DNA of 64,000 nucleotides, taken from positions 104,095,279 through 104,159,278 of the forward strand of contig OY757913.1 in NCBI GenBank assembly GCA_963585895.1. The letters are read 5' to 3'. Under the pieces are notes generated by a model. It worked only from the letters and a program-made list of their open reading frames with translations. It did not search any database and was not told where the DNA came from. The DNA is from Sepioteuthis lessoniana. Lineage: Eukaryota; Mollusca; Cephalopoda; Myopsida; Loliginidae. This document shows, one piece after another, positions 54,561 through 64,000 of the stretch; positions within the stretch are counted from its first letter, which is position 1, and every line of letters begins with the position of its first letter. A program made the position numbers and the translations under genes.

Positions 54561-54745
54561 ATGTCTCAGTGGCGTTGAGGTTAACGTGCTTGACATTGAG
54601 ATCGTATGAAAGCGAGATCGAACTTCAGTCGCTTTGGGGAGGTATGAAACCTCTTTACAATACTGGATTAAATTTTACCTCTACTGTTTTTCTGGATGAA
54701 TGGCTTTTCCATTAAGTATTTGATATGCCATTAAATTAGGAAACA
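54561..54745 (+). repeat. Degenerate S1 SINE
   Basis: ATGTCTCAGTGGCGTTGAGG head, GAGATCGAACTTCAGTCGC as box B, GGGAGGTATGAAACCTCTTT, ACCTCTACTGTTTTTCTGGA and tail TGATATGCCATTAAATTAGG. The middle GTTACGTTCACTTTC is deleted. Confidence 0.7.
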
Positions 54746-55115
54746 AAACCATACCTTAAAAATTGCAGTCATTCGTTGACGTCTGTGAAATCATCTCAAG
54801 AATTTAACTTTAACGAAGTTGCAAGGGGATAGTTTTAAAATCTTTTAGATTTTAAAAGATAATTTTATTGAGGAATTAAGCGGAATTATAGTGATTATAT
54901 GGACGCATTTATTTAATAGATTAAAAAAAATTGTACAGTATTTCTATCTTGAAACTTTGATTTTTTAGGAATATAATATTCTTTTATATTCATCTTTTAA
55001 ATATTTGTGGTGAAATGCCTATGATTTAGTGGCTGGATTACGACATCATATGAAGTGAGTTCGAACTTCAGTGGCGGTATTACACTCACATTCGAACCAA
55101 TACCGTTTGGATATG

Positions 55116-55812
55116 TCATCATCATCATCATCATGACGTGCAGCTAGCACGGATATCCCTGACCCTCTCTCTCCACGTCTCCCTATCATTTATCGCCTTC
55201 GGCAGGTCTTCGGGGTTACATCCCGTATCATCACATAGCTGCTGTATGAATATTCGAGCTGGTCGTCCTGCTTTTGATTGGCCATATGCGGGGGTCCACA
55301 GGAGCACATCACTTACGATCTCGTCTTTGCTTCTCCTGTAGTGTCCGGCATGTCTGGCTTGTCTAGCTTGTATAGTTTTCGTGATAGGTGGTAGGTGGCC
55401 GTACAGTTGGCGCCGTGTGGGGTGTTGCTGCCAGGACCAGTTCAATATTGCTCGCAACATTCTTGCATAATTGCCGTCGAGCTTCTTCTTCAAACGTTTA
55501 GTCAGCGTCCAAGCAGTGCATCCAAACAGCAGTATCGACACGACCGCAGCCTGGAAGAAACTGCGTTTCATTTTATCGGTCAGGTTTGATTTCCATAAGA
55601 TCGAAAGCCTTTCGATAGCTGTCCATGCCTTCGTTAGCCGCGTGTCGATGTCTTTTTCGGTTGATGAGACGCTGCTTCCTCGGTAGGTGAATTTGTCAAC
55701 CAGTTTCAGGGAAGTTCCGTCTAGTGTGGAGACGTCGCCTTTCTGATTAAAGCGCATGAATTCAATTTTCTGTGCATTGACATGGAGTCCAATGCAGCGG
55801 CTCGTTCCAACG
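55116..55812 (-). pseudogene. LINE-A thumb to C-terminus, open frame
   Basis: The minus strand is open across the whole element: GLHVNAQKIEFMRFNQKG, FTYRGSSVSSTEKDIDTRL, MKRSFFQAAVVSILLFGCTA, LDGNYARMLRAILNWSWQQH and RPARIFIQQLCDDTGCN, to a stop after RDIRASCTS. It lacks the RT catalytic box and is 5' truncated, so it cannot be active. It is among the best-preserved LINE-A C-termini here, which suggests recent arrival. Confidence 0.87.
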
Positions 55813-55861
55813 AGCCCCATTATCCTTCCCAACCCCCGCTTTGCTTAAATTATACCACTAT

Positions 55862-56141
55862 CATATTTACCAATCCCTCCGCCCGGGCAGGATATGACAT
55901 AATGCCACTTTTTAAACGCTGTTTAACAGGTTTGAATACCAACTTAGACTAGTTAGCTCAATAAGGCTGAAAAACACAGTCTATCCGACTATTTACCCAT
56001 AACAGGAGGGAGAATAATAGGATTCATACCTTTCCCAAGGGTATTAGTGCTTTGTGAAATGCAATCATTCTCGTCCAGGATTTGAACTCGTGTCGCCGTT
56101 TCCATTTCCTACAACGATAACCATTACACCACGGGCACCTC
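55862..56141 (-). mobile_element. S2 SINE nested in S1
   Basis: Minus strand, from GGTAAATATG end (55862) to head AGGTGCCCGTGGTGTAATGG (56141). Box B-like GAGTTCAAATCCTGG is intact. Confidence 0.85.
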
Positions 56142-56303
56142 TACTGTTCTTTCACAAGTTTTGCTTTGGCATTAAATATTCCACGAAAACTGATATATCA
56201 TTAAACAAATAATTCAAGAAAACCATGATATTTCTAAAATTGGCAACAGTAGATTAAATTGTCTTCACTGCACCAGACAATAAATTTGCTAATTTAGTAT
56301 GAA

Positions 56304-56310
<7 letters not shown>

Positions 56311-56372
<62 letters not shown>
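56311..56372. repeat. (TA)n array
   Basis: About 62 bp of TA. Confidence 0.96.
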
Positions 56373-56375
<3 letters not shown>

Positions 56376-56377
56376 AC

Positions 56378-56612
56378 TGCACACGGTTACGTGACATGAG
56401 GTGAATTTTGAAAATAGTTCAGCCGGGTTGAATTCTGAGTTTTCCTTACCCTACCCACAACGTTAAAGAACCTAATTAGCCCTACTATTTACCCATAGCT
56501 TGAAAGATAATGATTAGATTCAAACCTTTCTGAAAGGTATCACGTAAACAGTCTCGTCGAGGATTTGAATGCAGATCGTATTCATTTCTTACAACGGTAA
56601 CCATTACACCAC
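56378..56612 (-). repeat. S2 SINE, diverged
   Basis: Minus-strand S2 words (GTGACATGAGGTGAATTTTG, TACTATTTACCCATAGCTTG, GTAACCATTACACCACG on the plus strand). Head and tail are eroded. Confidence 0.7.
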
Positions 56613-56639
56613 GAAATAAATATAACACATATTGATATC

Positions 56640-56775
56640 AATTCTAAACTGCATCCGATATGCTTTAGAGTATGTCAAGCATTCCTTCTTTGCCTTTACT
56701 CCCAGGTCTACTCTGGCCCGGATAGATACTACCCTTTAGGGTTTCAATTATGGATCAAATAGAACTGTTCAGTTA
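56640..56775 (+). repeat. S4 repeat fragment
   Basis: Words CCTTTACTCCCAGGTCTACT, CTGGCCCGGATAGATAC and TATGGATCAAATAGAACTG match the S4 middle. Confidence 0.65.
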
Positions 56776-57483
56776 TTTACTAAGTATCGATATTACTGTT
56801 AGCAGCTGAGTGCAAATTATTTGTATTGGATCGAATTACTTGATAAATAAATTCCGAACAGCAATACTTGAAAACCAATTCACGGTATACAAATGTTCAC
56901 GAACAAATGTATGATGTGACTGTTATATAGCAATACTTGAAACGACTTAACTATGAGAAACAACGAGCTCACGCTCATTTAACAATGTTATCTCCGAAAT
57001 GTGTTTACAAATCATATATATATATATATATATAAAATTAACATACGAAATGTTGATATGCCATAAAACCAAACCCAACCAAACTAAACCATTCCAGCGA
57101 CGATATTCATTACATCACATGGCCTGTTTTTCCCCAAGTGGACCCAAATATATTGAGACAGTCTCGTATTATTGGAGTTGCATTTATTCCCGAAGGAAAC
57201 TTTGCGGCTATTGTATCTCGCTCGTTCGATCATATGTAGACCGCGTCCTAAACAACATTTTTTTTTACCATTGCTGGGTAAACTACGTTACGGCTTCGGC
57301 ATTTTGTCTCAAGTGGACATTCATTCGTTTTATAATTTCAATGATATTTATTTCATTATTTTGGCTTGCTATTTTAACAGCACTTAATTTACGTTTTTGT
57401 ATTATTTTGCACATACATGAATAGATGTATTTTTATAATATTTTCAATAAAGGTTTTTTATAGTTTACATGTGACAGGGAAAT

Positions 57484-57487
<4 letters not shown>

Positions 57488-57562
<75 letters not shown>
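57488..57562. repeat. (TA)n array
   Basis: About 75 bp, directly at the 3' end of the tRNA-like hammerhead SINE on the minus strand. Confidence 0.96.
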
Positions 57563-57564
<2 letters not shown>

Positions 57565-57566
<2 letters not shown>

Positions 57567-57618
57567 CATCCAAAGACAGACTGTTTCGTTCTATCAGAAC
57601 TCTTCAGTGTGGCTAGAC
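57565..57618 (-). ncRNA. Hammerhead ribozyme candidate, complete core
   Basis: On the minus strand: stem I 5' strand GTCTAGCCACA; CTGAAGA (57607-57601); stem II GTTC/GAAC with loop TATCA read as TGATA; GAAA (57587-57584); stem III CAG-T-CTG; then TC as the cleavage site (57576-57575); stem I 3' strand TTTGGATGAC. Stem I can pair as outer GTC/GAC, an internal loop, CCA/TGG and a closing A-T with one C-T mismatch. All invariant core bases (CUGANGA, GAAA, UH) are present. The very short stem III suggests action as a dimer, as in schistosome SINE-like repeats. Activity is not tested. Confidence 0.6.
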
Positions 57619-57722
57619 ACGCAGGACGCTTGAAGCCGGGATCGAAACCCGTCCACCTTTACGTTAGACTAAACTTCGGACCTGTCGGCCACCAAGCGGA
57701 CTACGTTGGCTAAGGGAATTTT
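57565..57722 (-). mobile_element. tRNA-like SINE carrying a hammerhead motif
   Basis: Minus strand from 57722: GTAGTCCGCTTGGTGGCCGA (box A-like), GACGGGTTTCGATCCCGGC (box B-like), then the hammerhead at 57618-57565, then ATGACAATATA and (TA)n as tail. The related copy at 29770 also ends GGATGACAATATA(TA)n, so the TA tract behaves as the element's 3' tail. Confidence 0.6.
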
Positions 57723-58050
57723 AAGGTATTTATTTTAGCAACAGCAGCAGCAGCAGCCTTTGTTTACATTTTTTATACCTTATTGGCTACCAGAGTGCTC
57801 AATTTTTACGAAGAGCTTTGCATTACGCTAGGGGAGGCCGACAATTCCTTCGCCAGAGTGCTAACATACTCATATAAGTTTTATGAGTAAAAGTTTAATT
57901 TTTTTTTCTCTAAACATTTTCCGACATTGGTTTAAGAATTTTTTTCTTGTGAGTTTTTTCCCGTCCTACAGCTCAGAAATTGAGCGCTTCCTTGATTTAA
58001 AAAACAATTCTCACAACTATTTTTTCATTCACATAAGCTCTCACTTAGAT

Positions 58051-58057
<7 letters not shown>
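57723..58057. other. No recognisable gene
   Basis: Contains a short (CAG)n at 57740-57756 and pyrimidine-rich DNA. Nothing assigned. Confidence 0.5.

Positions 58058-58110
<53 letters not shown>
58058..58110. repeat. (TA)n array
   Basis: About 53 bp of TA. Confidence 0.96.
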
Positions 58111-58112
<2 letters not shown>

Positions 58113-58424
58113 GCTTCCATACATTTGAAAAAGTCAGACTTATAGGATTAGAACTTCATCGAAAACAAGGAATGATTCGAAATCTTTCTCGATAAACAAA
58201 CGGAACATACATTCTACAGAATATTTCTAATAAATCAAATGACGTAATTTAAAACAACAAACGATAACAACTTTTTGTTGTCATAAACGGTCAACAGCAA
58301 ATTGACAACTTTCTTTTTGTCATAAACGGCCAACTTTTCCTTCTTATACAAATTTTCCCTAGGATTTTATATTTTGCACTTTTTACACATCCATCGTTGA
58401 TTTAACATGACTAATATCATCCCT

Positions 58425-58485
58425 CATAGCCCTGATGATGTTTCATAAGAACCGAAACACTATAGTGTCAATTTTGCTTCTCAAT
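58425..58485 (+). ncRNA. Hammerhead-like core, decayed
   Basis: CTGATGA (58432-58438), a weak stem II GTTT/GAAC, CGAAA, then CACTATAGTG and TC, which could form a stem III with a TATA loop. The closing base pair of stem II (T-C) is broken and stem I does not pair. Spacing suggests descent from a hammerhead of the kind found in Penelope-like elements. Confidence 0.35.
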
Positions 58486-58639
58486 AAATGTCTCCTTCTA
58501 CTTGGATTACCTTCTTATCAATATTTCTTTGTATATAGTCGGATTACTATCCATTATTTACTTCCAAAAATTATCATTCTTATTACTACTATTAAGTTCT
58601 TACATGAAACAATAAACATCCAAGCAAAAGACTCGTTCC

Positions 58640-58710
58640 AGCTATAAATAACCCAACAAGTGTTTACATACCATAAAAACAAGCAACCAACCAACCGACC
58701 AACCAATCTA
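58640..58710 (+). repeat. S4-type (AACC)n tail
   Basis: TAAATAACCCAACAAGTG, TACCATAAAAACAAGC and AACCAACCAACCGACC match the end of S4. Confidence 0.55.
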
Positions 58711-58997
58711 ACAGAAAAAACATTTTTGCGTGATATTAGTTTTGGCAGAGCAGATGCTTTCAGAGGAGAAAAAGTTTTGAAGTGTAGAACTTACTAATTT
58801 AGGTCTGTCAAATTTTCTAATCGCCGCACTTGTCGATGAAACATGCTATTAGACATTCGTGGCCAAAAACACTGAATCAGAGAAAAGCTGTTGGCCCCTG
58901 CATATGTGTCTTATGTGCGCACGTTCAGTTGGTTTTCAGAAAAGTATGTCAAAACATGACGAACTGACAACATGCAAGTGACACAAACAGGACATAC

Positions 58998-59076
58998 ATC
59001 TATCTATCTATCTATCTATCTCAGTCGGTTCAAACCTATCCATAATTGTTCCTATTTATTTATCTATCAATATGTC

Positions 59077-59135
<59 letters not shown>

Positions 59136-59330
59136 CTATGCATATATGTATTAAACAGTCTCTTCATACATGTCTGTATTCATAATTATCTATCTATCTA
59201 TCTAAAAAAAGAACGTTATAGGGAAATTTTAGGTCGGAAAACTGTATTTACCTAAATTCCAATAACTGATAGAAGATTTGCTTTTCACATCGGAAGTAGG
59301 AGATAAACAAATATCTACTCTACCGAACAC

Positions 59331-59365
<35 letters not shown>

Positions 59366-59590
59366 CAAACCACACATACACACACACTCACATGCACACA
59401 AGTATGCATGTATGTACGTATCGATCGTTTCATATCTATCTATCAATCTATCTATCGATCTATCTATCTATCAAAACTTTCTGATAGATGTCTATTTATC
59501 CTGGTTTGTTTTTTTTCTATTTCAATATATTCATTCTCTCTCTCTGTCTCTTTCCATATGTATCTATCTATCTATCTATCAAAAAAAAAA
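58998..59590. repeat. Scattered (TATC)n and (AC)n tracts
   Basis: (TATC)n at about 58998-59020, 59188-59204, 59330-59364, 59433-59472 and 59562-59580, and (AC)n at 59080-59132. Open frames across them are low-complexity artefacts. Confidence 0.92.
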
Positions 59591-59627
59591 TGTCATATAT
59601 ATTAGATTATTTATATTTATCTTAGTT

Positions 59628-60298
59628 TTATCTTAGTCGGTTGGTGCTGTAGAATACACCGACTGCACCTCTGCAGAGGGTTAATACCCCCCAACGAGTG
59701 TTCTAGATAAGACATTAAATAATCTGATTGTGAGACTTCGGTAATCCTGGAGTTTTGGCAAATGGGGAGTACCCCTTCATTGCCATTGCTCCCAGGTCTT
59801 CTCTGCCCCAGAATGTTAGCACTTGATAGGGCCCTATCTATGGGTTAACTAGAACTAACTGTATACTTATGCTAAACTGAATTATTTGAATTAGAACTGT
59901 TTGGCTAAACTGAATTGCTTGAAATAGAAATGTTTTTCACAATTAAACCGTACTTACATCTAAACTGCATGCTTATGCTAAACTGAATTGTTCCAAATGG
60001 AACTGTTTTTTACTTGTAAATTGTACTTACACTAAACTGAATTGTTTAATATAGAACTGTTTTGACATTTAACTGTGTGTAAACAAAATCTTTTCCTATA
60101 CCTAACTGAATTAGCTGAATTAAAACTGTTTGAATAAACTGAATAGCTTGAAAGAGAAATATTTTTGACAATTAACCAGTGTATTCATGCTAAACTGAAT
60201 TCTTTGAAATAGAACTGACTATTTGTATAAAAATGGATTTGGCGTTACATAACCAACAAAGGCTGCTATACCATAAAATACAACCAACCAACCAACTT
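59628..60298 (+). repeat. S4 repeat, near full length
   Basis: Head TTAGTCGGTTGGTGCTGTAG, CTCTGCAGAGGGTTAATACC, AACGAGTGTTCTAGATAAGA, CATTGCCATTGCTCCCAGG, GATAGGGCCCTATCTATGGG, then about seven AACTGAATTGTTTGAAATAG-like units, GGATTTGGCGTTACATAACC and an (AACC)n tail. Aligned with 37675 it gives the S4 plan. Confidence 0.87.
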
Positions 60299-60540
60299 AT
60301 TTTCTTCATATCTATCTATCACGCAGCACAACTATCACAATTAAACTTAACTAGAATTACACCTTACTAAGTGAAAATACATACATTGCATATGTCTGTC
60401 TATCTATTTTTCTGTCAAGGTGCATATAATTCTGTGTAACAGAACAGTGATGAAAATTTCCGACATTCGAGAACCATAACACTCTTCAATTTCTTATCGC
60501 TTTTTTACTTCATCACAGCTTGTGCAAAAGTAATGTCGGT

Positions 60541-60738
60541 GGGTCGGCTGAAAAGTCCATAGCCTAACCAGTACAATCTCATAGAATGTGACAAAAACAA
60601 GTTTATTTTTAAAGCATTCTTCCTCTTGCCGTTCACAGGCTATTTCAATCGCTGTTACAATCCTTGCAATCCATTGGTCAAAAAACCAATTATGAAATAA
60701 TCATTTGACCTTTTCAGCCTATGAACTTTTCAATCCTC
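60541..60738. mobile_element. Mariner-like MITE
   Basis: Left end GGCTGAAAAGTCCATAGCCT (60546-60565) and right end AGCCTATGAACTTTTCAATC (60716-60735) are inverted repeats with few mismatches about 190 bp apart. The interior has no transposase. Confidence 0.6.
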
Positions 60739-60751
60739 TTTTTTTTGTGTG

Positions 60752-61022
60752 TTACGGTTATCGTCATAGCAAATGGATTCGAGTGCCTGAATTCAAATCC
60801 TGGACAAAGCTGCTTGCTTTTCACATAGTGTTTATACTCTTTGGGAAACTATGAATCAGACTATTCTCCTTCCGGCTATGGGTAAAGAAGTAGGGCAGAC
60901 TGACACTTTAGCCGTGGTATTGCATAAGGTCAAGGAGAAGGAAAATTCCAAATTAAACCCTGTTAAACACCGCTTAAAAATTGATCTTGTGTGGCATCGT
61001 GATCGTGCAGAGGTGTCAAGTA
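60752..61022 (+). mobile_element. S2 SINE, head eroded
   Basis: TTACGGTTATCGTCATAGC, box B-like GAATTCAAATCCTGG, TTCTCCTTCCGGCTATGGG, to CCGCTTAAAAATTGATCTTG. Confidence 0.78.
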
Positions 61023-61035
61023 TATATACATATAT

Positions 61036-61300
61036 ATATAACCATCATCATCATGATGTACTGCCCTAAGCACAGATTGCCCGGACTCTGCCTCTCCATT
61101 CGTCTCTATCGTCACCCCACATTCGGCTTGGTTCTTCAGATCAGATGTCTGCGTCTGTAAAGAGCTGTTTTTTATAGGTTTTAGCCGGACGACCAACACC
61201 TGCTCGTCCGTGTGAACGTCACTTATGATTACACAGATAATTTCTCCAGCAGTGCCCTGCATGTCTTGTTCGTCTGATATGAGTGGTTTTTAGAGATGGG
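61036..61300 (-). pseudogene. LINE-A C-terminal fragment, divergent, cut by gap
   Basis: Minus strand reads THIRRTRHAGHCWRN, then VGRPAKTYKKQLFTDAD and DEWRGRVRAIC, ending in (ATG)n beside a (TA)n run at 61022. The sequence differs from the other copies enough to be a separate subfamily. The assembly gap removes its 5' side. Confidence 0.75.
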
Positions 61301-61500
61301 NNNNNNNNNNNNNNNNNNNNNNNNNNNNNNNNNNNNNNNNNNNNNNNNNNNNNNNNNNNNNNNNNNNNNNNNNNNNNNNNNNNNNNNNNNNNNNNNNNNN
61401 NNNNNNNNNNNNNNNNNNNNNNNNNNNNNNNNNNNNNNNNNNNNNNNNNNNNNNNNNNNNNNNNNNNNNNNNNNNNNNNNNNNNNNNNNNNNNNNNNNNN
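61301..61500. other. Assembly gap of 200 N
   Basis: Exactly 200 undetermined bases, probably a placeholder. Any frame through it is meaningless. Confidence 0.99.
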
Positions 61501-61751
61501 GGCCATATAAGGAAGAGAAAGAGAGGAAGTCGAAGAGAAAGAAAAAAAAAACCCTACAAGAAACCTAACGTAAAAACAGTGACTTCTACATAAACTGCTA
61601 GAAAACTTGAAAAAAACTCGAGTGAGTTCGAGTCGTTTTGAGTGCCTCATTTATATGGCCTAGAGCCATATCTAAGTAAAAAGCCTTGTAAGTTACTAAA
61701 AGTTTCAAGCTAGAAACATATGCCTATGTAAGAAGGAAATAAATAATTCTT

Positions 61752-62224
61752 CATCATCATCATCATATCGCGCTGGTAGCACGGATATCCCTGACCCTCT
61801 CTCGCCACTCCTCCCTATCGTTCATCGCCCTAGGTAGGTCTTCAGGACAACATCCTGTATCCTCACATAGCTGCTGAATGTACGTTGGAGCTGGTCGTCC
61901 TGCTTTTGCGCGGCCATGTGTGGGGATCCATAAGAGTACATCTCTTATGAGTTCATCTCTGCTTCTCCAGCAGTGTCCTGCATGTCTGGTTCGTCTAACT
62001 TGAATAGTTTTCGTGATAGGGGGCAGGTGGCCGTACAGTTGGTGTCTTGTGGGGTGCTGCTGCCAGGACTTGTTCAGGATTGCACGCAGCATTCTTGTGT
62101 AATTGCCATCCAGTTTCTTCTCCAGCCGTTTTGTTAGCGTCCATGTCGTGCATCCATATAGCAGTATCGATGTGACCGCTGCCTGGAAGAAGCTGCGTTT
62201 CATTTTATCGGTTAGGTCTGATTT
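61752..62224 (-). pseudogene. LINE-A C-terminal copy, open frame
   Basis: The minus strand is open from KKSDLTDKMKRSFFQAAVTS through LDGNYTRMLRAILNKSWQQH, RRTRHAGHCWRSRDELI and RPAPTYIQQLCEDTGCCP to ERVRDIRATSAI and (ATG)n. 5' truncated just before SDLTDKM. The longer frame that continues into (TA)n is an artefact. Confidence 0.87.
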
Positions 62225-62287
62225 CTTTGTGTACCTATTCATTTTTAAATATTTACTTTTTTCTCTCTTTGGACCAACAAAGGAGAG

Positions 62288-62293
<6 letters not shown>

Positions 62294-62360
<67 letters not shown>
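62294..62360. repeat. (TA)n array
   Basis: About 67 bp of TA. Confidence 0.96.
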
Positions 62361-62361
<1 letters not shown>

Positions 62362-62756
62362 GTGTGAGTGTGCGTGTTTTCATGTCTGTATGCCAAGGTA
62401 TAAGTTTCTGTGTGTTACTTATATCATATTGAGATAAATTATCCAACATAAAGAGAATCAGTGTTTTTTTCTTTTAAATCTTTCAATACTTTATTGTTTT
62501 TTATCAGTGTTTTCGAAAAAGGCAACATATATTTCTTTTGTGCTTTTGGCGAATATAATGCAATACTATGGTGCAGTGAGTGCAGTTCCTAATGGTGCGG
62601 TAGTTACAATCCCATGCCAATAATAGAGTGCAAGGTCAAAAGGATACAACTGAAGTTTTCAAAGCTTTAGAATTTAAACATAAAGGGTAAACAATGGTTA
62701 ATCACGGGGTGTGTTCACACACACACACACACACACTGGTGGATGCATCTCATTCA

Positions 62757-63113
62757 TTGAATGAAAGAAAAATACTTTGGGGTGGAAAAGGAATCGACAA
62801 GTGATGATACTGCCGCAGGACAATGTCGGCCCTCAATTTGCAAATGCAAAACAGTAATCATGAAATTGACATGGCAAGTGCTTCCACGTGCAGCGTATGC
62901 ATCTGACATAGCACCTTCAGGCGATTGCTTCTTTCTCTGTGTGCAAGACTCTCTGTCTGGTTAGCGCTTCCGAGAAATTAAAGAATTTAAAGGAAAAAAA
63001 ATTGTCAAAGCATTCATAGAATGGAAACTGGAATCGTTCTTTTATGGTGGAATACACAGTATAGCTGAAAAATCGCACACCCTCAAAGAAAAATTTGCAA
63101 ATGTATCTTGATG
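62757..63113 (+). pseudogene. Mariner transposase C-terminus
   Basis: Plus strand: LTWQVLPRAAYASDIAPSGD, CVQDSLSG, a stop, then RFREIKEFKGKKIVKAFIEW and ESFFYGGIHSIAEK. An upstream AGGACAATGTCGGCCC (62818-62833) corresponds to the second catalytic aspartate block (QDN), one frame away. The third aspartate block survives as DIAPSGD with an insertion. The N-terminus is absent. Confidence 0.78.
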
Positions 63114-63135
63114 AGTGAATAATAATGATATCTAC

Positions 63136-63285
63136 TTTCTTTAATTGCATATCAAAATTCATGGGTGATTTAATGCCAAAACTATCCTGGTTGAAGAATA
63201 GTTAGGATATGATTTAATCCATAGTTGTTTAGGATTAGGGAGTTAATAAGTTTCCTAAAATTATTTGTCAGAAATTGAACCCAAT
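63136..63285 (-). repeat. Degenerate S1 SINE
   Basis: Plus-strand words TTCTTTAATTGCATATCAAA, TTTAATGCCAAAACTATCC and GATTTAATCCATAGTTG are reverse complements of the S1 3' half. Confidence 0.6.
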
Positions 63286-63464
63286 AACTCGATTAAAGAT
63301 CGAACTCACTTACAAGGATTTATCTCCAATTATTTTAGACAGATTCACGTTTTGTATTCAGTAAATATCAATGTCTTTTAAGAATTAATGATGACTAAAG
63401 TTAAAAGTTTCGTAGCCTTTCAGAGAAATTTAGAAATGTATTTCGATGAGGGAATAATTATGTC

Positions 63465-63585
63465 GGTTTCTTTCTTTGTTTAACGGCATATCAACCTTCC
63501 TGAGTTATTTAATGTCAATGATATCCTTCTAGAAGAGGATTAGTGGCACTATTTAACCCATAGCTGGAGGTATAAGACGGTTTGC
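63465..63585 (-). repeat. S1 SINE 3' half
   Basis: TTTCTTTGTTTAACGGCATA, CTTCTAGAAGAGGATTAGTG and CTATTTAACCCATAGCTGG (plus strand) match the S1 tail and body. The head is missing. Confidence 0.78.
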
Positions 63586-63686
63586 ATGGGTAATAATGAA
63601 ATTATATGAATAAAATATTTTAAACAAATGATTGATGCATTTAATCCAGAATTACATATAAAAGGTACATCTGTACCATTATCCTT

Positions 63687-63688
63687 CT

Positions 63689-63731
<43 letters not shown>
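63687..63731. repeat. (CT)n microsatellite
   Basis: About 45 bp of uninterrupted CT. Confidence 0.96.
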
Positions 63732-63734
<3 letters not shown>

Positions 63735-64000
63735 CGGCATTAGAGTAAAGAAACGTTTAACCCTTCGCTTACCCGATACTCGTTCCATATCTCAACACCT
63801 ACAAACACATTAGTACCCCACTCCGGATATAAAAAGATTCTTACTGAAAATACCACCATATTGGGCAAATAAACAAAAACTCTAAATTCTTTAAACACTG
63901 TATATAAAAATTAGCAAACCTTCGTTAAATAAGATCCATTTTGAATCTAGTTTCCACGTTTTGAAATGCCTCTTACATTTTCTCACCAAATCTTTTTCTT

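Larger units (their letters stand above)
55012..56217 (+). repeat. S1 SINE split by LINE-A and S2
   Basis: S1 pieces in order: 55012-55115 (AATGCCTATGATTTAGTGGC, GAGTTCGAACTTCAGTGGCG, ACACTCACATTCGAACCAAT), 55813-55860 (GCCCCATTATCCTTCCCA, TTAAATTATACCACTA) and 56142-56217 (TACTGTTCTTTCACAAGTTT, GCATTAAATATTCCACG, TATATCATTAAACAAAT). Together they make one S1 copy. Confidence 0.78.

Noticed and set aside
61219..61650. 143-codon minus-strand frame
   Set aside because: Most of it spans the 200-N gap.

Overview
The window is eukaryotic, AT-rich and almost entirely non-genic. I found no intact conventional protein gene, no rRNA gene, no tRNA gene I would call functional, and no CRISPR. The repeat content suggests a lophotrochozoan, most likely a mollusc and plausibly a cephalopod. 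The reasons are dense tRNA-derived SINEs, long (TA)n, (AC)n and (TATC)n arrays, and a degraded LINE whose C-terminal reading frame ends in an (ATG)n tail. That taxonomic call is inference. I use these labels. S1 is a tRNA-like SINE with head GTGTAATGGTTAAAGCGATGG and a tail ending in TGATATGCCATTAAACA. S2 is a tRNA-like SINE with head GTGGTGTAATGGTTATCGTC and end GGTAAATATGG. S3 is a tRNA-like SINE with head TTGGCCTAGTGGGTAGAGCG. S4 is a longer repeat with internal AAACTGAATTGTTTGAAATA units and an (AACC)n-like tail. LINE-A is a non-LTR element with a YxDD reverse transcriptase and (ATG)n tail. LINE-B has a Myb-like N-terminus, YMDD RT and a C-terminal CCHC zinc knuckle of the restriction-like-endonuclease (R2/R4/Dong-type) group. 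LTR-A, -B and -C are three solo-LTR families.

Layout. 1-6 kb: S4, S2, S1 and S3 copies around one LINE-A insertion (2186-4286) that is internally inverted, bounded by a 14-bp target duplication and itself split by LTR-B. 6-10 kb: (TA)n arrays, S3, S1 and a LINE-A RT relic. 10.6-15.6 kb: minus-strand LINE-B relics, the longest split by LTR-A. 16-22.8 kb: LTR-A, S2, an unclassified repeat iterated between SSRs, LINE-A, S4 and an LTR-like block. 24.5-30.7 kb: LINE-A copies beside (TA)n, SINEs, a Penelope-type GIY-YIG relic and a small reading frame split by an S1 insertion. 31-36 kb: a deleted mariner, hairpins, and a tRNA-like/hammerhead-like inverted element. 36.3-47.3 kb: an S1-S2 chimera, a cluster of LINE-B 3' ends, LTR-C, LTR-A and a mariner-derived element. 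48.5-50.5 kb: a (TATC)n higher-order satellite. 51-63.7 kb: nested SINE/LINE insertions, a hammerhead-bearing tRNA-like SINE, S4, a MITE, an assembly gap (61301-61500) and a mariner C-terminus.

How it fits together. The window reads as a stratigraphy of insertions. S4, S1, LINE-A and LINE-B are the usual hosts; S2 and LINE-A insert into them; the solo LTRs insert into S4, S2, LINE-A and LINE-B. Six solo LTRs (five perfect and one near-perfect 4-bp target duplications) lack any internal gag-pol DNA. The most interesting signals are (i) hammerhead-ribozyme-shaped sequences in two tRNA-like SINE contexts, (ii) a chimeric S1-S2 SINE bounded by a single 17-bp duplication, (iii) the inverted LINE-A insertion, and (iv) ETS-type and CRE-type sites shared by the LTR families. 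All were read by eye, with no alignment or folding software.
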